A program made the translations under genes and the position numbers. Shown in pieces: positions 24,201 through 38,149 of a DNA stretch of 64,000 nt. Under the pieces are notes generated by a model. It worked only from the letters and a program-made list of their open reading frames with translations, did no database searches and had not been told where the DNA came from. This DNA comes from Sepioteuthis lessoniana (Eukaryota; Mollusca; Cephalopoda; Myopsida; Loliginidae): positions 4,711,982 to 4,775,981 of the forward strand of contig OY757904.1 in assembly GCA_963585895.1 (NCBI GenBank), read 5' to 3'. Position 1 is the stretch's first letter, and every line of letters begins with the position of its first letter.

Positions 24201-25609
24201 CCGTTGATTTTACTCGCTTGAACACCGTTTACTCTATCCAGAAGAACGGATTGGATGTCACAGGGAACTAGAGGAACAAGTGATTTCCCGTTGATTTTAC
24301 TCGCTTGAACACCGTAGACTCTATGCAGAAGAAAGGATTGGATGTCACAGGGAACTAAAGGAACAAGTGATTTCCCGTTGATTTCACTCGCTTGTACACC
24401 GTAGACTCTATCCAGAAGGACGGATTGGATGTCACAGGGATCTAGAGGAACAAGTGATTTCCCGTTGATTTTACTCGCTTGAACACCGTAGACTCTATCC
24501 AGAAGGACGGATTGGATGTCACAGGGAACTAGAGGAACAAGTGATTTCCCGTTGATTTTACTCGCTTGAACACCGTTGACTCTATCCAGAAGGACGGATT
24601 GGATGTCACAGGGAACTAGAGGAACAAGTGATTTTCCGTTGATTTTACTCGCTTGTACAGCGTAGACTCTATCCAGAAGAACGGATTGGATGTCACAGGG
24701 AACTAGAGGAACAAGTGATTTCCCGTTGATTTTACTCGCTTGTACACCGTTGACTCTATCCAGAGGAACGGATTGGATGTCACAGGGAACTAGAGGAACA
24801 AGTGATTTCCCGTTGATTTTACTCTCTTGTACACCGTAGACTCTATCCAGAAGAACGGATTGGATGTCACAGGGAACTAGAGGAACAAGTGATTTCCCGT
24901 TGATTTTACTCGCTTGAACACCGTAGACTCTATCCAGAAGAACGGATTGGATGTCACAGGGAACTAGAGGAACAAGTGATTTCCCGTTGATTTTACTCGC
25001 TTGAACACCGTAGACTCTATCCAGAAGAACGGATTGGATGTCACAGGGAACTAGAGGAACAAGTGATTTTCCGTTGATTTTACTCGCTTGAACACCGTAG
25101 ACTCTATCCAGAAGAACGGATTGGATGTCACAGGGAACTAGAGGAACAAGTGATTTCCCGTTGATTTTACTCGCTTGAACACCGTAGACTCTATCCAGAA
25201 GAACGGATTGGATGTCACAGGGAACTAGAGGAACAAGTGATTTCCCGTTGATTTTACTCGCTTGTACACCGTAGACTCTATCCAGAAGGACGGATTGGAT
25301 GTCACAGGGAACTAGAGGAACAAGTGATTTCCCGTTGATTTTACTCGCTTGTACAGCGTAGACTCTATCCAGAAGAACGGATTGGATTTCACAGGGAACT
25401 AGAGGAACAAGTGATTTCCCGTTGATTTTACTCGCTTGTACAGCGTAGACTCTATCCAGAAGAACGGATTGGATGTCACAGGGAACTAGAGGAACAAGTG
25501 ATTTCCCGTTGATTTTACTCACTTGTACACCGTAGACTCTATCCAGAAGAACGGATTGGATGTCACAGGGAACTAGAGGAACAAGTGATTTCCCGTTGAT
25601 TTTACTCAC
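17366..25609 (-). other. Longest open minus-strand frame of the array (not called as a gene)
   Basis: Because 87 is a multiple of 3, this frame encodes a 29-residue repeat (core KINGKSLVPLVPCDIQSV) for 2747 codons and ends at a TAA made by CTTG becoming CTTA. Shorter runs of the same frame occur at 26741-29224, 29264-31825, 35324-41491 and 47250-48536. The consensus has no ATG in this frame, so each apparent start is a chance mutation. Nonsense monomers occur throughout the array, and both synonymous and amino-acid-changing variants are common. I see no signal peptide, promoter or flanking domain. It is best read as a by-product of the repeat length. Confidence 0.6.
22205..25162 (+). repeat. 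18-monomer (1566-bp) block in tandem
   Basis: GAGGAACGGATTTGATG recurs at 22501 and 24067, and the ACATCGTAGACTC variant has its TCGTAGACTC at 22311 and 23877, both 1566 bases apart. Many other private variants (GTTTACTC, ATGCAGAAGAAAGG, GGGATCTAG, ACTCTCTTG) follow in the same order in both copies. Copy 2 stops matching at about 25160. Confidence 0.85.
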
Positions 25610-27509
25610 TTGTACACCGTAGACTCTATCCAGAAGAACGGATTGGATGTCACAAGGAACTAGAGGAACAAGTGATTTCCCGTTGATTTTACTCGCTTGT
25701 ACACCGTAGACTCTATCTTGAAGAACGGATTGGATGTCACAGGGAACTAGAGGAACAAGTGATTTCCCGTTGATTTTACTCGCTTGTACACCGTAGACTC
25801 TATCTTGAAGAACGGATTGGATGTCACAGGGAACTAGAGGAACAAGTGATTTCCCGTTGATTTTACTCGCTTGAACACCGTAGACTCTATCCAGAAGAAC
25901 GGATTGGATGTCACAGGGAACTAGAGGAACAAGTGATTTCCCGTTGATTTTACTCGCTTGTACACCGTTGACTCCATCCAGAAGGACGGATTGGATGTCA
26001 GAGGGAACTAGAGGAACAAGTGATTTCCCGTTGATTTTACTCGCTTGTACACCGTAGACTCTATCCAGAAGAACGGATTGGATATCACAGGGAACTAGAG
26101 GAACAAGTGATTTCCCGTTGATTTTACTCGCTTGTACACCGTAGACTCTCTCCAGAAGAACGGATTGGATGTCACAGGGAACTAGAGGAACAAGTGATTT
26201 CCCGTTGATTTTACTCGCTTGTACACCGTAGACTCTATCTTGAAGAACGGATTGGATGTCACAAGGAACTAGAGGAACAAGTGATTTCCCGTTGATTTTA
26301 CTCGCTTGTACACCGTTGACTCTATCCAGAAGAACGGATTGGATGTCACAGGGAACTAGAGGAACAAGTGATTTCCCGTTGATTTTACTCGCTTGTACAC
26401 CGTAGACTCTATCCAGAAGAACGGATTGGATGTCACAGGGAACTAGAGGAACAAGTGATTTCCCGTTGATTTTACTCGCTTGTACACCGTAGACTCTATC
26501 CAGAAGAACGGATTGGATGTCACAGGGAACTAGAGGAACAAGTGATTTCCCGTTGATTTTACTCGCTTGTACACCGTAGACTCTATCCAGAAGAACGGAT
26601 TGGATGTCACAGGGAACTAGAGGAACAAGTGATTTTCCGTTGATTTTACTCGCTTGTACACCGTAGACTCTATCTTGAAGAACGGATTGGATGTCACAAG
26701 GAACTAGAGGAACAAGTGATTTCCCGTTGATTTTACTCGCTTATACACCGTAGACTCTATCTTGAAGATCGGATTGGATGTCACAGGGAACTAGAGGAAC
26801 AAGTGATTTCCCGTTGATTTTACTCGCTTGTACACCGTAGACTCTATCTTGAAGAACGGATTGGATGTCACAGGGAACTAGAGGAACAAGTGATTTCCCG
26901 TTGATTTTACTCGCTTGTACACCGTAGACTCTATCTTGAAGAACGGATTGGATGTCACAGGGAACTAGAGGAACAAGTGATTTCCCGTTGATTTTACTCG
27001 CTTGAACACCGTAGACTCTATCCAGAAGAACGGATTGGATGTCACAGGGAACTAGAGGAACAAGTGATTTCCCGTTGATTTTACTCGCTTGTACACCGTT
27101 GACTCTATCCAGAAGGACGGATTGGATGTCAGAGGGAACTAGAGGAACAAGTGATTTCCCGTTGATTTTACTCGCTTGTACACCGTAGACTCTATCCAGA
27201 AGAACGGATTGGATATCACAGGGAACTAGAGGAACAAGTGATTTCCCGTTGATTTTACTCGCTTGTACACCGTAGACTCTCTCCAGAAGAACGGATTGGA
27301 TGTCACAGGGAACTAGAGGAACAAGTGATTTCCCGTTGATTTTACTCGCTTGTACACCGTAGACTCTATCTTGAAGCACGGATTGGATGTCACAAGGAAC
27401 TAGAGGAACAAGTGATTTCCCGTTGATTTTACTCGCTTGTACACCGTTGACTCTATCCAGAAGAACGGATTGGATGTCACAGGGAACTAGAGGAACAAGT
27501 GATTTCCCG

Positions 27510-27709
27510 NNNNNNNNNNNNNNNNNNNNNNNNNNNNNNNNNNNNNNNNNNNNNNNNNNNNNNNNNNNNNNNNNNNNNNNNNNNNNNNNNNNNNNNNNNN
27601 NNNNNNNNNNNNNNNNNNNNNNNNNNNNNNNNNNNNNNNNNNNNNNNNNNNNNNNNNNNNNNNNNNNNNNNNNNNNNNNNNNNNNNNNNNNNNNNNNNNN
27701 NNNNNNNNN
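27510..27709. other. Assembly gap (200 N) inside the array
   Basis: Exactly 200 N. The monomer phase before the gap predicts a unit start at 27512, and the first unit after it starts at 27710. The difference, 198, is 2 units plus 24 bases, so the N count does not measure the missing sequence. Confidence 0.98.
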
Positions 27710-30700
27710 GATTTTACTCGCTTGTACACCGTAGACTCTATCCAGAAGAACGGATTGGATGTCACAGGGAACTAGAGGAACAAGTGATTTCCCGTTGATT
27801 TTACTCGCTTGTACACCGTAGACTCTATCCAGAAGAACTGATTGGATGTCACAGGGAACTAGAGGAACAAGTGATTTCCCGTTGATTTTACTCGCTTGTA
27901 CACCGTAGACTCTATCCAGAAGAACGGATTGGATGTCACAGGGAACTAGAGGAACAAGTGATTTCCCGTTGATTTTACTCGCTTGTACACCGTAGACTCT
28001 ATCCAGAAGAACGGATTGGATGTCACAGGGAACTAGAGGAACAAGTGATTTCCCGTTGATTTTACTCGCTTGTACACCGTAGACTCTATCCAGAAGAACG
28101 GATTGGATGTCACAGGGAACTAGAGGAACAAGTGATTTCCCGTTGATTTTACTCGCTTGTACACCGTAGACTCTATCCAGAAGAACGGATTGGATGTCAC
28201 AGGGAACTAGAGGAACAAGTGATTTCCCGTTGATTTTACTCGCTTGTACACCGTAGACTCTATCCAGAAGAACGGATTGGATGTCACAAGGAACTAGAGG
28301 AACAAGTGATTTCCCGTTGATTTTACTCGCTTGTACACCGTAGACTCTATCTTGAAGAACGGATTGGATGTCACAGGGAACTAGAGGAACAAGTGATTTC
28401 CCGTTGATTTTACTCGCTTGTACACCGTAGACTCTATCCAGAAGAACGGATTGGATGTCACAGGAAACTAGAGGAACAAGTGATTTCCCGTTGATTTTAC
28501 TCGCTTGTACACCGTAGACTCTATCCAGAAGAACGGATTGGATGTCACAGGGAACTAGAGGAACAAGTGATTTCCCGTTGATTTTACTCGCTTGTACACC
28601 GTAGACTCTATCTTGAAGAACGGATTGGATGTCACAGGGAACTAGAGGAACAAGTGATTTCCCGTTGATTTTACTCGCTTGTACACCGTAGACTCTATCT
28701 TGAAGAACGGATTGGATGTCACAAGGAACTAGAGGAACAAGTGATTTCCCGTTGATTTTACTCGCTTGTACACCGTAGACTCTATCCAGAAGAACGGATT
28801 GGATGTCACAGGGAACTAGAGGAACAAGTGATTTCCCGTTGATTTTACTCGCTTGTACACCGTAGACTCTATCTTGAAGAACGGATTGGATGTCACAGGG
28901 AACTAGAGGAACAAGTGATTTCCCGTTGATTTTACTCGCTTGTACACCGTAGACTCTATCCAGAAGAACGGATTGGATGTCACAAGGAACTAGAGGAACA
29001 AGTGATTTCCCGTTGATTTTACTCGCTTGTACACCGTAGACTCTATCCAGAAGAACGGATTGGATGTCACAGGAAACTAGAGGAACAAGTGATTTCCCGT
29101 TGATTTTACTCGCTTGTACACCGTAGACTCTATCCAGAAGAACGGATTGGATGTCACAGGGAACTAGAGGAACAAGTGATTTCCCGTTGATTTTACTCGC
29201 TTGTACACCGTAGACTCTATCCATAAGAACGGATTGGATGTCACAGGGAACTAGAGGAACAAGTTATTTCCCGTTGATTTTACTCGCTTGTACACCGTAG
29301 ACTCTATCTTGAAGAACGGATTGGATGTCAAAGGGAACTAGAGGAACAAGTGATTTCCCGTTGATTTTACTCGCTTGTACACCGTAGACTCTATCTTGAA
29401 GAACGGATTGGATGTCACAGGGAACTAGAGGAACAAGTGATTTCCCGTTGATTTTACTCGCTTGTACACCGTAGACTCTATCTTGAAGAACGGATTGGAT
29501 GTCACAGGGAACTAGTGGAACAAGTGATTTCCCGTTGATTTTACTCGCTTGTACACCGTAGACTCTATCCAGAAGAACGGATTGGATGTCACAGGGAACT
29601 AGAGGAACAAGTGATTTCCCGTTGATTTTACTCGCTTGTACAGCGTAGACTCTATCCAGAAGAACGGATTGGATGTCACAGGGAACTAGAGGAACAAGTG
29701 ATTTCCCGTTGATTTTACTCGCTTGTACAGCGTAGACTCTATCCAGAAGAACGGATTGGATGTCACAAGGAACTAGAGGAACAAGTGATTTCCCGTTGAT
29801 TTTACTCGCTTGTACACCGTTGACTCTATCCAGAAGAACGGATTGGATGTCACAGGGAACTAGAGGAACAAGTGATTTCCCGTTGATTTTACTCGCTTGT
29901 ACACCGTAGACTCTATCCAGAAGAACGGATTGGATGTCACAGGGAACTAGAGGAACAAGTGATTTCCCGTTGATTTTACTCGCTTGTACAGCGTAGACTC
30001 TATCCAGAAGAACGGATTGGATGTCACAAGGAACTAGAGGAACAAGTGATTTCCCGTTGATTTTACTCGCTTGTACACCGTTGACTCTATCCAGAAGAAC
30101 GGATTGGATGTCACAGGGAACTAGAGGAACAAGTGATTTCCCGTTGATTTTACTCGCTTGTACACCGTAGACTCTATCCAGAAGGACGGATTGGATGTCA
30201 CAGGGAACTAGAGGAACAAGTGATTTCCCGTTGATTTTACTCGCTTGTACACCGTAGACTCTATCCAGAAGAACAGATTGGATGTCACAGGGAACTAGAG
30301 GAACAAGTGATTTCCCGTTGATTTTACTCGCTTGTACAGCGTAGACTCTATCCAGAAGAACGGATTGGATGTCACAAGGAACTAGAGGAACAAGTGATTT
30401 CCCGTTGATTTTACTCGCTTGTACACCGTTGACTCTATCCAGAAGAACGGATTGGATGTCACAGGGAACTAGAGGAACAAGTGATTTCCCGTTGATTTTA
30501 CTCGCTTGTACACCGTAGACTCTATCCAGAAGAACGGATTGGATGTCACAAGGAACTAGAGGAACAAGTGATTTCCCGTTGATTTTACTAACTTGTACAC
30601 CGTAGACTCTATCCAGAAGAACGGATTGGATGTCACAGGGAACTAGAGGAACAAGTGATTTCCCGTTGATTTTACTCGCTTGTACACCGTAGACTCTATC

Positions 30701-31972
30701 CAGAAGAACGGATTGGATGTCACAGGGAACTAGAGGAACAAGTGATTTCCCGTTGATTTTACTCGCTTGTAGACCGTAGACTCTATCCAGAAGAACGGAT
30801 TGGATGTCACAAGGAACTAGAGGAACAAGTGATTTCCCGTTGATTTTACTAACTTGTACACCGTAGACTCTATCCAGAAGAACGGATTGGATGTCACAGG
30901 GAACTAGAGGAACAAGTGGTTTCCCGTTGATTTTACTCGCTTGTACACCGTAGACTCTATCCAGAAGAACGGATTGGATGTCACAGGGAACTAGAGGAAC
31001 AAGTGATTTCCCGTTGATTTTACTCGCTTGTACACCGTAGACTCTATCCAGAAGAACGGATTGGATGTCACAGGGAACTAGAGGAACAAGTGATTTCCCG
31101 TTGATTTTACTCGCTTGTACAGCGTAGACTCTATCCAGAAGAACGGATTGGATGTCACAAGGAACTAGAGGAACAAGTGATTTCCCGTTGATTTTACTCG
31201 CTTGTACACCGTTGACTCTATCCAGAAGAACGGATTGGATGTCACAGGGAACTAGAGGAACAAGTGATTTCCCGTTGATTTTACTCGCTTGTACACCGTA
31301 GACTCTATCCAGAAGAACGGATTGGATGTCACAGGGAACTAGAGGAACAAGTGATTTCCCGTTGATTTTACTCGCTTGTACACCGTGGACTCTATCCAGA
31401 AGAACGGATTGGATGTCAAAGGAAACTAGAGGAACAAGTGATTTCCCGTTGATTTTACTCGCTTGTACACCGTAGACTCTATCCAGAAGGACGGATTGGA
31501 TGTCACAGGGAACTAGAGGAACAAGTGATTTCCCGTTGATTTTACTCGCTTGTACACCGTAGACTCTATCCAGAAGAACGGATTGGATGTCACAGGGAAC
31601 TAGAGGAACAAGTGATTTCCCGTTGATTTTACTCGCTTGTACACCGTAGACTCTATCCAGAAGGACGGATTGGATGTCACAGGGAACTAGAGGAACAAGT
31701 GATTTCCCGTTGATTTTACTCGCTTGTACACCGTAGACTCTATCCAGAAGAACGGATTGGATGTCACAAGGAACTAGAGGAACAAGTGATTTCCCGTTGA
31801 TTTTACTCGCTTGTACAGCGTACACTCTATCCAGAAGAACGGATTGGATGTCACAAGGAACAAGAGGAACAAGTGATTTCCCGTTGATTTTACTCGCTTG
31901 TACACCGTAGACTCTATCCAGAAGAACGGATTGGATGTCACAGGGAACTAGAGGAACAAGTGATTTCCCGTT

Positions 31973-34280
31973 GATTTTACTCGCTCGTACACCGTAGACT
32001 CCATCCAGAAGAACGGATTGGATGTCACAGGGAACTAGAGGAACAAGTGATTTCCCGTTGATTTTACTCGCTTGTACACCGTAGACTCTATCCAGAAGAA
32101 CGGATTGGATGTCACAGGGAACTAGAGGAACAAGTGATTTCCCGTTGATTTTACTCGCTTGTACACCGTAGACTCTATCCAGAAGAACGGATTGGATGTC
32201 ACAAAGAACTAGAGGACCAAGTGATTTCCCGTTGATTTTACTCGCTTGTACAGCGTAGACTCTATCCAGAAGAACGGATTGGATGTCACAAGGAACTAGA
32301 GGAACAAGTGATTTCCCGTTGATTTTACTCGCTTGTACACCGTAGACTCTATCCAGAAGAACGGATTGGATGTCACAGGGAACTAGAGGAACAAGTGATT
32401 TCCCGTTGATTTTACTCGCTTGTACACCGTTGACTCTATCCAGAAGAACGGATTGGATGTCACAGGGAACTAGAGGAACAAGTGATTTCCCGTTGATTTT
32501 ACTCGCTTGTACACCATAGACTCTATCTTGAAGAACGGATTGGATGTCACAGGGAACTAGAGGAACAAGTGATTTCCCGTTGATTTTACTCGCTTGTACA
32601 CCGTAGACTCTATCCAGAGGAACGGATTGGATGTCACAAGGAACTAGAGGAACAAGTGATTTCCCGTTGATTTTACTCGCTTGTACAGCGTAGACTCTAT
32701 CCAGAAGAACGGATTGGATGTCACAGGGAACTAGAGGAACAAGTGATTTCCCGTTGATTTTACTCGCTTGTACACCGTAGACTCTATCCAGAAGAACTGA
32801 TTGGATGTCACAGGGAACTAGAGGAACAAGTGATTTCCCGTTGATTTTACTCGCTTGTACACCGTAGACTCTATCCAGAAGAACGGATTGGATGTCACAG
32901 GGAACTAGAGGAACAAGTGATTTCCCGTTGATTTTACTCGCTTGTACACCGTTGACTCTATCCAGAAGAACGGATTGGATGTCACAGGGAACTAGAGGAA
33001 CAAGTGATTTCCCGTTGATTTTACTCGCTTGTACACCGTTGACTCTATCCAGAAGAACGGATTGGATGTCACAGGGAACTAGAGGAACAAGTGATTTCCC
33101 GTTGATTTTACTTGCTTGTATACCGTAGGCTCTATCCAGAAGGACGGATTGGATGTCACAGGGAACTAGAGGAACAAGTGATTTCCCGTTGATTTTACTC
33201 GCTTGTACACCGTAGACTCTATCTTGAAGAACGGATTGGATGTCACAGGGAACTAGAGGAACAAGTGATTTCCCGTTGATTTTACTCGCTTGTACACCGT
33301 AGACTCTATCCAGAAGAACGGATTGGATGTCACAGGGAACTAGAGGAACAAGTGATTTCCCGTTGATTTTACTCGCTTGTACACCGTAGACTCTATCCAG
33401 AAGAACGGATTGGATGTCACAGGGAACTAGAGGAACAAGTGATTTCCCGTTGATTTTACTCGCTTGTATACCGTAGACTCTATCCAGAAAGACGGATTGG
33501 ATGTCACAGGAAACTAGAGGAACAAGTGATTTCGCCTTGATTTTACTCGCTTGTACACCGTAGACTCTATCCAGAAGAACGGATTGGATGTCACAGGGAA
33601 CTAGAGGAACAAGTGATTTCCCGTTGATTTTACTCGCTTGTACACCGTAGACTTTATCCAGAAGAACGGATTGGATGTCACAGGGAACTAGAGGAACAAG
33701 TGATTTCCCGTTGATTTTACTTGCTTGTACACCGTAGACTCTATCCAGATAAACAGATTGGATGTCACAGGGAACTAGAGGAACAAGTGATTTCCCGTTG
33801 ATTTTACTCGCTTGTACACCGTAGACTCTATCCAGAAGAACGGATTGGATGTCACAGGGAACTAGAGGAACAAGTGATTTCCCGTTGATTTTACTCGCTT
33901 GTACACCGTAGACTCTATCCAGATAAACGGATTGGATGTCACAGGGAACTAGAGGAACAAGTGATTTCCCGTTGATTTTACTCGCTTGTACACCGTAGAC
34001 TCTATCCAGAAGAACGGATTGGATGTCACAGGAAACTAGAGGAACAAGTGATTTCCCGTTGATTTTACTCGCTTGTACACCGTTGACTCTATCCAGAAGG
34101 ACGGATTGGATGTCACAGGGAACTAGAGGAACAAGTGATTTCCCGTTGATTTTACTCGCTTGTACACCGTAGACTCTATCCAGAAGAACGGATTGGATGT
34201 CAAAGGGAACTAGAGGAACAAGTGATTTCCCGTTGATTTTACTCGCTTGTACACCGTAGATTCTATCTTGAAGAACAGAT
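31973..34280 (+). repeat. Dispersed copy of a block found again at 38.1-41.7 kb
   Basis: TCGCTCGTAC occurs at 31981, 38158 and 39463, and the TATACCGTAGGCTC variant near 33118, 39295 and 40600. TTCGCCTTGA occurs at 33531 and 41013. The offsets are 6177 bp (71 units) and 7482 bp (86 units), the difference being the extra 15-monomer copy. So one ancestral block lies at two places about 6 kb apart, and the second copy was later extended. Confidence 0.8.
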
Positions 34281-37200
34281 TGGATGTCACAAGGAACTAG
34301 AGGAACAAGTGATTTCCCGTTGATTTTACTCGCTTGTACACCGTAGACTCTATCTTGAAGAACGGATTGGATGTCACAGGGAACTAGAGGAACAAGTGAT
34401 TTCCCGTTGATTTTACTCGCTTGTACACCAGAGACTCTATCTTGAAGAACGGATTGGATGTCACAGGGAACTAGAGGAACAAGTGATTTCCCGTTGATTT
34501 TACTCGCTTGTACACCGTAGACTCTATCCAGAAGAACGGATTGGATGTCACAAGGAACTAGAGGAACAAGTGATTTCCCGTTGATTTTACTCGCTTGTAC
34601 ACCGTAGACTCTATCTTGAAGAACGGATTGGATGTCACAGGGAACTAGAGGAACAAGTGATTTCCCGTTGATTTTACTCGCTTGTACACCGTAGACTCTA
34701 TCTTGAAGAACGGATTGGATGTCACAGGGAACTAGAGGAACAAGTGATTTCCCGTTGATTTTACTCGCTTGTACACCGTAGACTCTATCTTGAAGAACGG
34801 ATTGGATGTCACAGGGAACTAGAGGAACAAGTGATTTCCCGTTGATTTTACTCGCTTGAACACCGTAGACTCTATCTTGAAGAACGGATTGGATGTCACA
34901 GGGAACTAGAGGAACAAGTGATTTCCCGTTGATTTTACTCGCTTGTACACCGTAGACTCTATCCAGAAGAACGGATTGGATGTCACAGGGAACTAGAGGA
35001 ACAAGTGATTTCCCGTTGATTTTACTCGCTTGTACACCGTAGACTCTATCTTGAAGAACGGATTGGATGTCACAGGGAACTAGAGGAACAAGTGATTTCC
35101 CGTTGATTTTACTCGCTTGTACACCGTAGACTCTATCTTGAAGAACGGATTGGATGTCACAGGGAACTAGAGGAACAAGTGATTTCCCGTTGATTTTACT
35201 CGCTTGTACACCGTAGACTCTATCCAGAAGAACGGATTGGATGTCACAAGGAACTAGAGGAACAAGTGATTTCCCGTTGATTTTACTCGCTTGTACACCG
35301 TAGACTCTATCTTGAAGAACGGATTAGATGTCACAGGGAACTAGAGGAACAAGTGATTTCCCGTTGATTTTACTCGCTTGTACACCGTAGACTCTATCTT
35401 GAAGAACGGATTGGATGTCACAGGGAACTAGAGGAACAAGTGATTTCCCGTTGATTTTACTCGCTTGTACACCGTAGACTCTATCCAGAAGAACGGATTG
35501 GATGTCACAAGGAACTAGAGGAACAAGTGATTTCCCGTTGATTTTACTCGCTTGTACACCGTTGACTCTATCCAGAACAACGGATTGGATGTCACAGGGA
35601 ACTAGAGGAACAAGTGATTTCCCGTTGATTTTACTCGCTTGTACACCGTAGACTCTATCTTGAAGAACGGATTGGATGTCACAGGGAACTAGAGGAACAA
35701 GTGATTTCCCGTTGATTTTACTCGCTTGTACACCGTAGACTCTATCCAGAAGAACGGATTGGATGTCACAAGGAACTAGAGGAACAAGTGATTTCCCGTT
35801 GATTTTACTCGCTTGTACACCGTAGACTCTATCCAGAAGGACGGATTGGATGTCACAGGGAACTAGAGGAACAAGGGATTTCCCGTTGATTTTACTCGCT
35901 TGTACAGCGTTGACTCTATCCAGAAGGACGCATTGGATTTCACAGGGAACTAGAGGAACAAGTGATTTCCCGTTGATTTTACTCGCTTGTACACCGTAGA
36001 CTCTATCCAGAAGAACGGATTGGATGTCACAAGGAACTAGAGGAACAAGTGATTTCCCGTTGATTTTACTCGCTTGTACACCGTAGACTCTATCTTGAAG
36101 AACGGATTGGATGTCACAGGGAACTAGAGGAACAAGTGATTTCCCGTTGATTTTACTCGCTTGTACACCGTAGACTCTATCCAGAAGAACGGATTGGATG
36201 TCACAAGGAACTAGAGGAACAAGTGATTTCCCGTTGATTTTACTCGCTTGTACACCGTAGACTCTATCTTGAAGAACGGATTGGATGTCACAGGGAACTA
36301 GAGGAACAAGTGATTTCCCGTTGATTTTACTCGCTTGTACACCGTAGACTCTATCCAGAAGAACGGATTGGATGTCACAAGGAACTAGAGGAACAAGTGA
36401 TTTCCCGTTGATTTTACTCGCTTGTACACCGTAGACTCTATCCAGAAGAACGGATTGGATGTCACAGGGAACTAGAGGAACAAGTGATTTCCCGTTGATT
36501 TTACTCGCTTGTACACCGTAGACTCTATCCAGAAGAACGGATTGGATGTCACAGGGAACTAGAGGAACAAGTGATTTCCCGTTGATTTTACTCGCTTGTA
36601 CAGCGTTGACTCTATCCAGAAGGACGGATTGGATGTCACAGGGAACTAGAGGAACAAGTGATTTCCCGTTGATTTTACTCGCTTGTACACCGTAGACTCT
36701 ATCCAGAAGAACGGATTGGATGTCACAGGGAACTAGAGGAACAAGTGATTTCCCGTTGATTTTACTCGCTTGTACACCGTAGACTCTATCCAGAAGAACG
36801 GATTGGATGTCACAAGGAACTAGAGGAACAAGTGATTTCCCGTTGATTTTACTCGCTTGTACACCGTAGACTCTATCTTGAAGAACGGATTGGATGTCAC
36901 AGGGAACTAGAGGAACAAGTGATTTCCCGTTGATTTTACTCGCTTGTACACCGTAGACTCTATCCAGAAGAACGGATTGGATGTCACAAGGAACTAGAGG
37001 AACAAGTGATTTCCCGTTGATTTTACTCGCTTGTACACCGTAGACTCTATCCAGAAGAACGGATTGGATGTCACAGGGAACTAGAGGAACAAGTGATTTC
37101 CCGTTGATTTTACTCGCTTGTACACCGTAGACTCTATCCAGAAGAACGGATTGGATGTCACAGGGAACTAGAGGAACAAGTGATTTCCCGTTGATTTTAC

Positions 37201-38149
37201 TCGCTTGTACAGCGTTGACTCTATCCAGAAGGACGGATTGGATGTCACAGGGAACTAGAGGAACAAGTGATTTCCCGTTGATTTTACTCGCTTGTACACC
37301 GTAGACTCTATCCAGAAGAACGGATTGGATGTCACAGGGAACTAGAGGAACAAGTGATTTCCCGTTGATTTTACTCGCTTGTACACCGTAGACTCTATCC
37401 AGAAGAACGGATTGGATGTCACAAGGAACTAGAGGAACAAGTGATTTCCCGTTGATTTTACTCGCTTGTACACCGTAGACTCTATCTTGAAGAACGGATT
37501 GGATGTCACAGGGAACTAGAGGAACAAGTGATTTCCCGTTGATTTTACTCGCATGTACACCGTAGACTCTATCCAGAAGAACGGATTGGATGTCACAGGG
37601 AACTAGAGGAACAAGTGATTTCCCGTTGATTTTACTCGCTTGTACAAAGTAGACTCTATCCAGAAGAACGGATTGGATGTCACAAGGAACTAGAGGAACA
37701 AGTGATTTCCCGTTGATTTTACTCGCTTGTACACCGTAGACTCTATCTTGAAGAACGGATTGGATGTCACAGGGAACTAGAGGAACAAGTGATTTCCCGT
37801 TGATTTTACTCGCTTGTACACCGTAGACTCTATCCAGAAGGACGGATTGGATGTCACAGGGAACTAGAGGAACAAGTGATTTCCCGTTGATTTTACTCGC
37901 TTGTACACCGTAGACTCTATCCAGAAGAACGGATTGGATGTCACAGGGAACTAGAGGAACAAGTGATTTCCCGTTGATTTTACTCGCTTGTACACCGTAG
38001 ACTCTATCCAGAAGAACGGATTGGATGTCACAAGGAACTAGAGGAACAAGTGATTTCCCGTTGATTTTACTCGCTTGTACACCGTAGACTCTATCCAGAA
38101 GAACGGATTGGATGTCACAGGGAACTAGAGGAACAAGTGATTTCCCGTT

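Noticed and set aside
27387-27798. ORFs running through the N gap
   Set aside because: Most of their length is unknown sequence, and the gap size is not real.
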